In this document: one piece after another, positions 51,113 through 62,557 of the stretch
Numbering within the stretch: position 1 is the first letter of the stretch
Layout of the letters: every line of letters starts with the position of its first letter
From: Echinarachnius parma
Taxonomy: Eukaryota; Echinodermata; Echinoidea; Clypeasteroida; Echinarachniidae
NCBI GenBank assembly: GCA_037951105.1
Contig: JBAMJV010009045.1
Coordinates: forward strand, 1 to 64,000
Direction: 5' to 3'
Length of the DNA stretch: 64,000 nucleotides
Position numbers and translations under genes: made by a program
Notes under the pieces: model-generated
The model's input: the letters and a program-made list of their open reading frames with translations, nothing else
What the model was told of the DNA's origin: nothing
Databases searched by the model: none

Positions 51113-52358
51113 TAGGTGCAATAACCAAAATGTGCCATTAATTATGCTTCCTACACAATATCTTCCTTCCCCGAATCAGCCAGCTGTCGTGTTATAGCAA
51201 CCACAGACGCGCGATGAGGCAGAATGTTAATCGCGGCAGTCATTTAATCAGGTACGTAATAGATTAACGGATGACACCTCTGCTTAATTAATTGCCCAGC
51301 GTCCACACAGCATCGCCTAAGTTCTCATGTAAAGCGCTAAGAGATGATTATCAATCATATTATGCCCTATATAAATCGAAACATTATTATTATAAAATAT
51401 TAAATTTAACTCACTCTTGAGAATGTGCGCTCGTATGTATGACTACGATATTGAGTTTCGTAACAATTATGTATTTAGATTTCAGGCATAAATATGTGCA
51501 AAATATTATAGCAATTGTTGTTATCTATCTTCCATCAACAATTACCGATGCTTGTCAGATATAGCAACAACGAATCATATATACAAAGTGCATATGTTTT
51601 GCCACACATACAAACAAACAGCCGTTAGGGTTATCCGAACAAAAAAAACCTTCATTCATTTGAATACATTTTTTTAAACCAAATCATTTCCATCGCATTA
51701 CTGTCCATTATGCACATGCTTATAACGGGAACATTTTTTCAGGGGGGGGGGGCTAAGGGGGCTGAGGTGCAATGCCATGATGTCATCCTAACCAGCTTTT
51801 TCAACCGACAAATAAGAAATCTTCATTTCACCTCCCATCGCTGCCCAAGTATGAAATAATTCTTGCCCCAAAAATGGTGCCTCCAAGACTCGAACTCGGT
51901 AAAGGGTGCCTGCATCGGGCATCCAACCCTGGACCCACCTCCCCCGCAACTCGGGACTCCCATAATTATGCATTAATCGTTTTAATCTGGTGTCGCAGTT
52001 TCGTTTTATATCGGGTAACTCGGATTGAGTCTGTCTCTTGGTACTAAACCTTAGTGTAAACGCAGGGTTAAGACTCAGGTTGGCAAGGGAGCAATGACCG
52101 AGCATCCATTGCACAGCCAGGTATAAGCTATGCATATCCTACGAAGAAAGGTTGTTACTTGCAACATGTGAGCTTGCCCGAGGTGTATCCGATAAAGCAA
52201 CACAGTTCTCATAGATACAAGGTGGACTAATGAATTATAGTAGTAGAACAGTTTCATTGAATAGCTTGCCTCCAAGTCAATCATTTGGCAAATATGAATC
52301 AATTTAATGAATCGGACTGCAGAGCCAGTGGCCCAGAGCGGTGTTTCACAGAAATTTT

Positions 52359-52558
52359 GGGTGGAATTCACAAAGGAGGTTTGTACAAACCATGGTTTTA
52401 CCATGGTTTACATCTATGTAATGCTGCTCGTATACAAGTAAATTGTAGAGTTTACATTCTTTCTCCATCAGTTTACAAATGGCATTCCATAGATGTAGAC
52501 CATGGTAAAACCATGGTTTGTACAAACCTCCTACAAACCTCCTTTGTGAATTCCACCC
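52359..52558. mobile_element. 200-bp inverted-repeat (foldback) element
   Basis: The left arm 52359-52418 starts GGGTGGAATTCACAAAGGAG and ends ACATCTATG. The right arm 52488-52558 is its reverse complement with one substitution and an extra 11-bp copy of AGGAGGTTTGT. The ~70-base spacer is unrelated. The arms contain the self-complementary ACCATGGTTTTACCATGGT. No clear target duplication. Foldback MITE is the best reading. Confidence 0.75.
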
Positions 52559-53103
52559 ATAAGTTGAACTGAAATATAGGTTGGACTTATATGGAAAGAC
52601 ATTTTGGAGCCTTTGAATAAAAACAAATATTTAAGAGCAACATGCACATATTTGAGACTTTTAATGAATTTTACTTCTTGATAATAGAAAAAAGTAATGT
52701 AAAAAAATAATATATTTATAAAAAGAATAATGTATAAATTTTACATAACAAATATTGGTTTTCCATAATCCTGCATTATGTTAATCATAACTTCGAATTT
52801 AAGTTTAACTTGGGATCTTTTGAAACACCTACTGTACCTCTAGGCGGAGCGTGGTCCGATTGATTGGGGGCAACACTCTATGCGTTTCCCTATATTCCAG
52901 TATGATTATCGTGCAAGGTGTTATCATATTACTGTGTCACTCAGGTATAATAACTCATTGAAACACCTCCTGTTTTGCACATCTGATGAAAGGGTGCTGT
53001 TATCTCTCAATATTGTTTTTTTTTTTTTGTGTTGGTAAAGGAGAAAGTGTTTTTGACTCCACGGTTGTCCATGTTTTCACAACAGTACTCATGATTTCAA
53101 GCA

Positions 53104-53235
53104 ATGACGTAGCGAGGGGGCGGGGGATGGGGGTTACAAGGCCCGGTAGCAGGAGGACTGTTTCTTTTCGTTGTTGGAGCCCCCTCCCCCCTCCCCCATC
53201 CCCCACCTTTGCAGAATTCCTGGCTAAGCCACTCC
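53104..53235. mobile_element. Short G/C-run element with inverted ends
   Basis: Starts ATGACGTAGCGAGGGGGCGG and ends CCTGGCTAAGCCACTC. G-rich at the left and C-rich at the right (CCCCCTCCCCCCTCCCCC). Similar ends to 35226-35365. Approximate boundaries. Confidence 0.4.
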
Positions 53236-54716
53236 CAAGCAAGTCAAGATATATTTACCATGTTCGCGGTCATCGAAATGGTGCCCACGTGATACTTCCA
53301 TGATTCTCACGTGAATTTATCTTCAATGTCATTCCTCCTGGAAACGACCCGTATCAATTTATTTTTTTCGTAAAACATTTTGACGTTATTGAACTATACC
53401 GTAGTAGTCGAATGCAATGATTTTGTGAATTTATTTTCGGCTTTCATAATTATTTGCTAAGCCTTTTGTATGTTCTATACATTCATAAATGTAAAGCTAA
53501 TAATTATATGAATTTATCTCGTAATATTCGGACATTAAGACATGTTATGTTATTTCCTTTTTAGTGTATATACGAGAAAAATATTATCAAAACTACGACT
53601 GTTTGTCACACTCCTCTCGCCGGTTGATTACAGACATGTAACCCAGTAATGTATTTTTGAAAGAAGATTTTGCCATCTATCATCGAAATTTCCTATAAAG
53701 CTCAAAACAAAGATAATTTTAAAAACTTTGCGACACTAAAATTAAATTGTTCTATTTTGTGAGGTATTTCATAGTGCATTTTATCGAGCAATGTACGATG
53801 AATTTGACCCAAATACGATAATCATATCTCATGCTCTGTCTAACAAAACCACCACAAAGTATTTTTTCAATGAAATTGCCCTGGAATTTTACGGGTAATT
53901 TACTTTTACCACATTTATTTTCCCTCAATCTGATTAAGGAACAAATGATGCATCATATTGCTGCGTCGAAAGGGGTAAATGCATGCTCCAGTTTTGCGTG
54001 GCAGCTTGAATGATAATTGAAATCCATGCGGTAATTACGAAGACAAAATATTTAATAAGCATAATAATCGCTTTTTGTTAGTTCGCTTGGTTCGGGTATA
54101 TAGGGTCATGAAATTTGGCACGTGCCTTCAAAATAATGAGTGATATCTGTATTAGGCACATTGTCAATTTGTCATTATGCATTATAGGGAACACAAAATA
54201 GAGGCCTAGAGTACAAAGACATAAATTATTAATTAGAGTTCTAGATTCAGATTTTTTTCTCAAATGCCGTGTGCGAGTTTCAAATTTGGAACGCTTTTAA
54301 TTTCAAATAGTACCATGATTATATAGGTATATTATGATACTTACTGCAGTAAAAGAGTGGCAAGCATAAAATCGATAAGCTACAATTGAACACGCCATTG
54401 ATTTTGTCTGGGATAACTCAATTCCGAATCTTATTATAGATTTGTCATGATTTACTCAGTTTGTCTCAAGTCCAGTTCATAATTGCAAAAGGAAATTATC
54501 GTAACTTTATAAAGTAACAATGCAGAAAATCAAATGAATCTATGAAAATAATCTGATGAGAATTATAACATGAACATTCCTCTTCATGATTCTATTTTAA
54601 TACAGTATTCTAAAAACACACCAATTATTGTCTCGACATGATCATAATCATGAAAAATATTAATATGGTTTATATGAACGTACATGTAATACCTATATAT
54701 CAACATAATTTCAAAA

Positions 54717-54723
<7 letters not shown>

Positions 54724-54771
<48 letters not shown>

Positions 54772-54800
54772 AGGGGGGAGGGGGGGGGGGGGGGGGGGGG
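54724..54800. repeat. TG microsatellite joined to poly-G tract
   Basis: About 22 TG units followed by GGGAGGGGGGAG and a run of 20 G. Confidence 0.95.
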
Positions 54801-54914
54801 TTCGGTGTGATACTGCATGCACATCATAGTATTCCTCTACTCAATCTTTGATCAATATATTGATGTTTTCATAAATTAGTTATCATTTCCATTTGGCGTC
54901 CTCTTTTTAACATG

Positions 54915-55494
54915 TTTAAAGGGATAGTTGAGTTTTGGTAAAGAGAGTATACAGTTTTGGTCAAACTGAATTTTAGTAACCAAAACCTGCACAATTACAT
55001 TACAAACGAATAGTTTTAACTCCACCATGCTCGAAAGGAGTGAAAATTTACAAATGACTAAGTTAAAAGCCTGTTATTATCATTACAAAAGAGCCATTGC
55101 AAATCAAGAGGGCGCTTTCTAAAAACTCATTGGTTTCAACCATTTAAAATAAAATATTGTGCAAATGCTGTTTTGTTAATATAGTGATGAGATAGAGAGA
55201 TAATCAACAACTTACTATTTAAAAACCTCTTTTGTAAATTTTTGAAAAGAGGAAGCATTTAAAACAAAAAAATTAACGGCTGGTTCAAAATTATCGAATA
55301 ATTGTGGGGCCCCACATTTATTACAAATAGTTATGTTTATGGACATTTCAGCCATTTCTGAACCGATTTTGATCAAACAAAGTTAATTCTGGCATTAAAA
55401 TTGTATGCTCTTTCAAATTTAACACTCAGTTTTTCATTATCTAACACAAAATTTATTTTGTGTAGCGCCCTCTATACCAAAACTCTTCCTTTAA
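54915..55494. mobile_element. ~580-bp inverted-terminal-repeat element, copy 1
   Basis: Begins TTTAAAGGGATAGTTGAGTT and ends ATACCAAAACTCTTCCTTTAA. It is highly similar along its whole length to 57445-58015, with small indels. The terminal ~25 bases are inverted copies (TTTTGGTA inside), partly eroded at the right. Non-coding interior, so a non-autonomous element. Confidence 0.8.
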
Positions 55495-55654
55495 CAAGTG
55501 ACGAAAAACATTAAGTTGAACACCCTTTTTACCTATACCGCACATTCACCCTCTTTATGAAAATTCGTATAATATACAAAACAATAAAAAGAAATAGAAA
55601 TAGAAAGACAGTTAATAGGTAAGGATATAGATATATACATAGATAAATATATAG

Positions 55655-55656
55655 AT

Positions 55657-55712
<56 letters not shown>
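55655..55712. repeat. GATA microsatellite
   Basis: About 14 copies of GATA with flanking degenerate GATA/AGATAA sequence. Confidence 0.95.
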
Positions 55713-57160
55713 CAAGTATAGATAGACAATATAGAACAAAGGATAGATAAAGAATTAGACTGATCGTATGGATATGGAAAGATGGATTGCTAGGTAAATG
55801 AGCTACATCAAGGCAAGTGATTGAGTTTGGGGATGTACGGTGGGCTGTTCGAGGCAAACAAACTAGGAAGGGGAAATTGCTTCCATATTTCTTCATTCCC
55901 TCCTCCCTCTCCGGGTTAGTCACCATCTAATGCGCGCACACATCAAAGCGAGCCGCTCGTCCCACACAAAATAATGCCCAGTCTTGTGTGTTTCACTTAG
56001 CCTAATCAACGTCAAATTGCTCCACAAAAGAATCATACCGTCTCGCGATATTTCAGGCTTTATTCTCCGTGACATTTTATTATATTACAATATTACATCC
56101 AAATAAGAGCGGCAGAAAACAGTACAACAGATGACGACAAATCTACATTACTCGCGAGATAATTTGCTCTCATCAACAATCGACATTAACTATTTAGTGC
56201 CGAGTTGCAGATATGTACTGCGATATTGAACACAACTGCCATTGAATTACAATGCGTATGTCATGCAAAGAGTTACACTTTCATATATTCATCCTTTTCT
56301 TGATATAATATACGTATCTAAACATATAAATCACTCGCTATATAAAAACTGTTATTTACATGCCGTTGGAGTATCATTTCTGAACATTATCATACTATAG
56401 AATATGCCCTTGTATGACGTAAGAATGCAGCTATATTGTGTACTTTAGTACAGTTCTTTATTCGATTTTATATGTATCGATACTCACACATGGAACACAC
56501 ATCATACAATTATTATACATATCACAATCTTTGGATATACACGCTAAATAATTATAGCCTAGATATTACTTAAAGCGGTTGCAATGGGGTGAAGGCCTCT
56601 TTCCACTATAATCATGTTTTCCTAAATTTGCTACATTTTATTCTGAAATAGTTCGCAAAGGTATATACCGTTTTCTTTTACTACGATTTTGTCAAGACAG
56701 TTAGTGACAAAAGGGCATGCACGCACTGATACATAACCCTCTAAACTCATCGGATCATTACCTCTGAAAATACATATGGCTACATATTTAATGTGGCATG
56801 ATTGATATAAATATACATTTAGAAGAGGAAAATCAACACGATGTTTGTTCAAACGTCGAAACGACTGTTCTTTGATCCTAAACATAACACGAACTATTTC
56901 AGATAAGACATTTTAAGAAAAACAAACACAACGGAATACATAATTTACATGTACCTACTTCATCGTATTAATAATGTACTTTATTATAAATGATATTGCA
57001 GTTGGATATTTATGTATTAGGTCACATCATGTATCATATTTATATTAGCAATTATATTAGTAATAATAATATGCAAGGTGAAAATTAATGCAACCGTATT
57101 AGCGGTTATTCAGCATCAGAGGTCGGTTATTATTTCATTCATTAATTGATATGTAGGTCA

Positions 57161-57280
57161 TCAAGATTAAATACATTTATCTTAAATCAGTATTAAACAG
57201 TTGGTGTATTATGGCAAACATCAAGATTAAATACACTTATCTCAAATCAGTATTAAACAGTTGGTGTATTATGGCAAACA
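57161..57280. repeat. 60-bp tandem duplication, two units
   Basis: Units 57161-57220 and 57221-57280 start TCAAGATTAAATACA and end TATTATGGCAAACA, with two mismatches. A recent local duplication. Confidence 0.95.
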
Positions 57281-57444
57281 TGTATAAAATGTCATCACTT
57301 TGTTACGATTATTAAGTAATTATATACGTTGGCCTTATTGCCTGTTGTAGAAAACAAGATGTATTTTTGATAATAATTATTACCTCATACCTTTGACAAT
57401 TTGGTACTACAGTCTTATTAAATCATCGTAACAAAACATTGTTA

Positions 57445-58015
57445 TTTAAAGGGATAGTTGAATTTTGGTAAAGAGAGTACAGTTTTGGTCAAACTGAATT
57501 TTAGTAACCAAAACCTGCACCATAACATTACAAACTAACAGTTATAACTCCACCATGCTCGAAAGGAATACAAACTTACAAATGACTAACTAAAAAGCCT
57601 GTTATCATTCAAAAAGAGCCGTTACAACTCAAGAGGGCACTTTCTCAAAACTCATTGGTTTCATCCATTTTAAATAAAATATTGTGCATGTGATGTTTTG
57701 TTGAAATAGTGATTCGATAGAGACATAATCAACAACTATTAAAATCCTCTTTTGTAAATTTTTGAAAAGAGGAAGCATTTTAAAAATTTTGTTAACGGCT
57801 CGTTCAAAATTCTCTAATTGTGGGGCCCCACATTTATTACAAATGGTTATGTTTATGGATATTTCAGGCATTTCTGAACCGATTTTGATCTAAAAAAGTT
57901 TATTCTGTCATTAAAATATTATGCTCTTTCAAATTTGACACTCAGTTTTTCATTATCTCACAAAAAAATTATTTTGTGTAGCGCCCTCTATACCAAAACT
58001 CAGCTATCCCTTTAA
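57445..58015. mobile_element. ~570-bp inverted-terminal-repeat element, copy 2
   Basis: Begins TTTAAAGGGATAGTTGAATT and ends ACTCAGCTATCCCTTTAA. The terminal inverted repeats of about 25 bp differ at only two sites. TTTAA/TTAA is present at both ends and may include the target duplication. Same orientation as copy 1, 2.5 kb apart. It ends 350 bp from the predicted 3' end of the minus-strand gene. Confidence 0.85.
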
Positions 58016-58385
58016 CTTATTTTAAACATAAATGAAACTGCCAACCAACATTATACGTTACATTAAAGGTAGGATTTTTTGTTCACATTTATTCTTTGTT
58101 CGATTCAATGCTATGATGAAATTGTGAATAAATAAGACTAGAATACAAAATAGAATATTTACACTGAGGAAATGAAAATGGCAAACTTGATTAAATTTCC
58201 ATTCCAGCTTTACATGTAAACGCACAAATTCACCGTAAATTATACAGTGTATTATTAAATATCTAACTTCTTTCGCAGCCTTTAACGGCAACAATTATTT
58301 GGTCACAAATCATAATTAAGTAGTCATAATATCATCACTTTAAATTGTAGGTGATTCTATAGAGCGGCATCGTTATGAAAAGAGG

Positions 58386-58391
58386 TTTATT
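58386..58391 (-). terminator. AATAAA polyadenylation signal of minus-strand gene
   Basis: TTTATT on the + strand (AATAAA on the minus strand), 35 bases beyond the TGA of the predicted terminal exon. This gives a very short 3' UTR of about 60 bases. Confidence 0.5.
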
Positions 58392-58425
58392 AACTGGTTA
58401 TTAACTTGATGATAGCTGGCGCTCT

Positions 58426-58503
58426 TCACACCCGATGGTAGCGGATAGATTTGGCGCGTTCTTTCTCCAACTTCTCCATGACTTTCTTCTCATGTTCCCG
58501 TTG
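58426..58503 (-). CDS. Terminal coding exon of an unidentified minus-strand gene
   Basis: On the minus strand an acceptor (GTTTGCTGCCCCTAG) is followed by 25 codons and TGA. The peptide is highly charged and helix-like: QREHEKKVMEKLEKERAK then SIRYHRV. An AATAAA signal lies 35 bases past the stop. The acceptor, open frame, stop and polyadenylation signal in compact order are what a last exon looks like. The exon must be joined in phase 0 to an upstream exon that I could not place; other frames after the acceptor stop early. The Lys/Glu-rich sequence suggests a coiled coil. I do not recognise the protein. Confidence 0.5.
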   Translation of the reverse strand, partial: QREHEKKVMEKLEKERAKSIRYHRV

Positions 58504-58752
58504 CTAGGGGCAGCAAACAAATTGGGCACGGAGGGAAAACAAATGGCGGGAACGACGAAAGGGAACATGTTTACGACAGAGAAGAGCCGGGGTAAAGGAT
58601 TTGAGTGAAACAGGGGTGTGACACGAACCACGGGATTGATTTAAGGCAACGGGAAAAGGGAGACGAAACATCATCCCGTACAATTTGCATTCGATTTTTA
58701 TTCGATTCCATTTCATGTTATTTGTGCCAGTTTTTGTTTTGTTGGACGTTAC

Positions 58753-58753
58753 G

Positions 58754-58800
<47 letters not shown>

Positions 58801-58826
58801 GATGTCGTCGTTGTTGTTGTTGTTGT
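58753..58826. repeat. GTT microsatellite
   Basis: About 16 GTT units, a GATGTCGTC interruption and six more. Confidence 0.95.
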
Positions 58827-60036
58827 AGATGTAGTTTTTTTTTTTTTTGTATGTTATATTATAGCGTGGTAGGAGGGGGTATAACAGGTTGATATGAAGA
58901 TGTATCGTGACGGAGATGAAATGGAGAAGAAATTTGTTGATGCATCAGGATCAATTTTGAGCCCAAATTGATTGATGGAAGGGTGGGTGTAAAGTATCGT
59001 GGTGGGTGTAAAGTATCGTGGTATCCATGAATGTGGATAGATTCAAGTCGTTTGGTTGTTTTAAGTGATGGAAGTTAACATTATATACAACAGCAAACGA
59101 GCGAGGCATAATCCCAAAATTATTTACCAAAAAAAAACAAACAGTTACATACAAAACACATACACACAAACGTGGTTGAACACGTAGGTATACACAAGGG
59201 TGGCAACAAGGCAAGGAATGGGATGGAGAAAATAAAAACATATTATTTTGCAATAAACGTAACAATTATATGTTTTATCTTTTAATTTGTTGCATGCCTC
59301 ATAACAACATAATAATTGTGTCTTCTGTGCCCCGTTGCAGAAAGAGTTGCAGTAATTTGCAAGTCAGATCACGTTACTAAATGCGCAAATTTATTTGGTT
59401 CATGTGCATATTTTCTGATTTTCAATTAATTGTAACTTTACAATCGATTGCAACTCTTTCTGAGTGAGAGAACACGTGTTTCTTTACTATGCATGTAAAC
59501 ATTGTATTTGTATGAAATGTAAAATGCAGCAATCAATATTTGAATTATATGAGCCTATATTTTGGTATCAGTGCTTTGACAGTAACATCACTCGCAAAAG
59601 GCAATCATGATTTATAATAAGATTAAATTCAGAGTTATACTCCATTTTGCAACGTGAAACTGAAAAGGGGGAAATGTAATGCTGATTTATTGGGACGTGT
59701 TCGAAAACTTTCCAAAAAGTGAAATGTTGTACATCACGCAGCACTCCCAAAGGTGAAATAGTGAAAATCAAGCAACATTCCCATGTCTGTTATAGAACCT
59801 TTTGTTTTATAGATTAGATGAATTTTGCCCCCCCCCCCTGCCTGTTATAAAACACTTCGTACAATGTATAAGTAAATTGTAAGAAACAACATTGAAATAA
59901 AATAAGAACGTACTAACTTATATGACGAATTGAATATTACATACAAACAAATATCATGTCTCCTTGATAAGATTCATCTAATTGTGAAATTGTTAATTAA
60001 TAAATATTATTTTCACACAATCAACCTACTTTTTGA

Positions 60037-60131
60037 AGCTTGACGTTTCAAACATCATCGATGTCCTTTCCCAGAAGTTTAACAGTCAAACTTCTGAGAA
60101 AGGACATCGAGGATGTTCGAAACGTCAAGCT
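60037..60131. repeat. 95-bp near-perfect hairpin
   Basis: Left arm AGCTTGACGTTTCAAACATC onwards through CAGAAGTTT; right arm is the reverse complement ending GAAACGTCAAGCT. Arms of about 44 bp with three or four mismatches and a loop of only about six bases (ACAGTC). It could be a solo foldback element or give a miRNA-precursor-like stem if transcribed. No coding content. Confidence 0.8.
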
Positions 60132-60617
60132 AAAAACAAGCAAGACAAAATGTATTGCCTGATCTCCGAATATAAACAATATTATTTTGAAGAAGAAAAG
60201 AAGTTATTTTAAAATTTCATCCCCACGTACCTGAGTAAAAGTGATAATTCTGATTTACTCATAACTGATCGCATTTTAAAAAACATTCGGCAAATCTTGT
60301 CATAATTTCACTCGCTCATTGTAATGCTTATCGCTTAGTGAATATTAATATTGTCAGTCTTATGAATCACATCCATGTGGTGAATAGCTCCTAATAATTT
60401 CGATGTTCGAACGAGTATCATAATTCTTCAAAAACTTACAAGAATAAAGTGTCAGCACCTTTGTCATCTTGGCTTTCTTAGTTTAATTAAAATGTGGGAC
60501 GTGTTGAAATACTATGTCAAATATCCTAATGAACCTATAAGTGCGCTTGATAAACAGTTTGCCTTCAAGAGTCGCGTCCTCACCTTGCCCGCGCTCGCAG
60601 TGGGGGATTAGCTAATC

Positions 60618-60713
60618 CTAATCCTCGATTATTTCACTTTCATCCGGTTTAGAGCGGATCAGGCTCATCATGGGCAGCTGTAGCCAGCCCGATCTAGCCT
60701 GCACCAGCTTCTC
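60618..60713 (-). CDS. Possible coding exon on the minus strand, unidentified
   Basis: On the minus strand the acceptor GATTGACTGTGTTTCAG is followed by 31 codons, starting EKLVQARSGWLQLPMMSLI and ending ESEIIED, then TAG. The residue mix looks like protein, the other two frames close early, and GC is higher than the surroundings. A strong donor-like GGCAAG|GTGAGG follows about 50 bases after the stop. It could be an alternative last exon of the gene ending at 58426, a separate gene, or chance. No AATAAA follows closely, which weakens it. Confidence 0.25.
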   Translation of the reverse strand, partial: EKLVQARSGWLQLPMMSLIRSKPDESEIIED

Positions 60714-61788
60714 CTGAAACACAGTCAATCCCAACTTTGAATTGAATCTTGGATCCGTTAGAAAATCATTTTTTGTTAATTTGTAGATGTTGGGGTTAAT
60801 TATTTTCTGTGCAGTGTCAGGCAATGCATGATGCATGCAATGAGCAAACGGTTACTATGTTTATAGCGTTACGGAGAATCAATCGCAAAAGTAAATATGA
60901 CGTCATGATCGCGATGAATTAATTAAGTAAGCCATTCAGGATCACAATAATGAGTCTTCTATCTTATACATGTAGATGCACACGGACACGATTCATGTAT
61001 TAGTTTTGACAATGTGAATGATGGTGTTAATTGAAATAATATTTGATGCACTGGTACATCATAACGAGCGCGCATTCGGAACGAATCATTCTTAATCATG
61101 CATGATTTTGTAGATTATTATTACTTCAGCATCGAGAAAAACAATGCATTATCAATTGTATCGACTCTATTCACGTCAAACTTGAAAACAACATAGCACA
61201 GCTCAATATGCATGATATAAATGCAAGCAACGCGCACATGAGTTGGTCTAAATAATGACAAATGTATACATAATTATAACAGACCAAAGAACCAAAGAAC
61301 AGTAAGAACAACAAAATGAACACGAGGTAACAACTGTTTCCTGAATGCTCAACTCTTAAAAATACTGAAATAATGTTGTGCTAATGATAACAGTTATAAT
61401 ATATGTACTAGTCTATAGCATAATATTATTATAGTACAGTATAGTACAGCACAGTACATTAATAAATATGTACTATAACGTGTTATTTTGATAAAACATA
61501 ATTGAAATGATCCGTTCAAACAAAAACGGAATTTTTTTTTTTTCAAAAGAACCATGATAGGTCATTTTATATTGAAACAGCAAAGTTATCATTTCACTGC
61601 ACATTGATCGAAATATATGAAGACAACTTTCTGAATAGCACTACAATTTCAGTATAACAATACCCAATTGATCCATATCGAGATCCCTAACCAACCCCCT
61701 TCAACATTTTATCCATTTGGATGCACAGAAAACAACTCGCTAAAAACCACCCTAAAAAGAAACTGCCTTGGACCGAGACTACACCCCC

Positions 61789-61796
61789 TATATATA
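61789..61796 (+). promoter_or_regulatory. TATA box of a possible + strand transcription unit
   Basis: TATATATA in CCCCCTATATATACCCGGCG, at the point where composition changes from AT-rich to GC-rich. About 28 bases downstream is GTCCTCTTTC, a pyrimidine initiator-like site. A core promoter is plausible but unproven. Confidence 0.4.
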
Positions 61797-61819
61797 CCCG
61801 GCGCTGGGCCATAATTGTC

Positions 61820-61912
61820 CTCTTTCAATTTGCGACGCCTTAGAGACAGTCACGCTAGAAATCGCGCTCTTGCATTTGATTCTAAGAATTTTCGTAGCAG
61901 TCTACAACTAAA
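61820..61912 (+). other. Possible untranslated first exon
   Basis: From the putative start near 61820 to the donor CTAAA|GTAAGA at 61913. Stops in all frames suggest 5' UTR. A matching acceptor with a long pyrimidine tract (CCTTGTTCCTTTGTGCATCTAG) ends at 62758, followed at once by GTATGACATCGG. The arrangement TATA, short leader, donor, acceptor and ATG is suggestive only. Confidence 0.3.
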
Positions 61913-62557
61913 GTAAGACCGTTCCTTTTCTATCTATCAGTGTAGCGCAATAACCCTATTTGATTTGTAAGTCCTTGGACCTTGTCAGAAGCGATATTGA
62001 GACCATTTTCGGAGCTTTTTGTTAGGTTTTTCTGGCGCTCCGTTGGTGGTTAAGAAAATGATGCATGCGTGAATTTTTCGGACGGCTCGCTGTGGGAGTG
62101 TTCCCCCGGAGTTACGGGCGAGATTCGGTCCGAGTTTTCACTCTCATTTAAATTTTTTTCTCGGGGCTCTGTACCTCGGGTCATGTATAAGATTGTTGTT
62201 TTGGGGCTTGCTCGGCCCCCTCGTTCGGGGGGCCTTGCGTCTTGGCTCGTGTATAATGTTGCTTCCTTTCTTTCCATGGCCGTCAATCATTTCGGAGGCG
62301 TTGTGCTCGATTCATGAATGATGTTGAAAGTTTTTACTTTTTATTTTTGATGTCATGTTTGTATTCTTGTATTCCCGCCATTTTGTTTTTATGGCTTTGT
62401 TGTGGTGTGTGCTGGCTCGACCTCGTGGTCGTGGCTTGTCCTTTTGGCCTTTGTTTTGTTGAGGGGGGGTGGTGCCTCGTCGGGGTCACCATGGTTTGAA
62501 ACATGTGTTGGGGGGAGGTGGCGTCGGGGTTGTTGGCCCCTCCGCCCCCTTCCCCTT

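Larger units (their letters stand above)
51113..58365. other. Intergenic region between receptor gene and minus-strand gene
   Basis: No coding exon recognised. It contains a G-run (51742-51753), the 200-bp hairpin element (52359-52558), a G-rich short element (53104-53235), TG and GATA microsatellites, two copies of a ~575-bp element and a 60-bp tandem duplication. The patch at about 51170-51320 is less repetitive and CpG-richer, but carries no recognisable gene. Confidence 0.7.
58504..61788. other. Region between the minus-strand terminal exon and the GC-rich unit
   Basis: AT-rich and largely without recognisable genes apart from the possible exon at 60618-60713. It is probably intron or upstream sequence of the minus-strand gene. 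It contains a GTT microsatellite, a 19-bp direct duplication near 58982-59025, a short C run (59829-59838) and the 95-bp hairpin at 60037-60131. Confidence 0.5.

Noticed and set aside
50679-51141. ORFs coding for poly-Ile, poly-Met and poly-His
   Set aside because: Direct products of the ATG/ATC trinucleotide repeat; no gene context.
62033-62050. TGGCGCTCCGTTGGTGG as a retroviral-type primer binding site
   Set aside because: It begins TGG as such sites do, but it is not preceded by a CA-ending long terminal repeat and no matching repeat or retroelement ORF is visible.
62050-62286. 78-codon minus-strand ORF and its + strand counterpart 62069-62317
   Set aside because: Both strands are open over the same GC-rich, internally repeated segment; neither has a recognisable domain.
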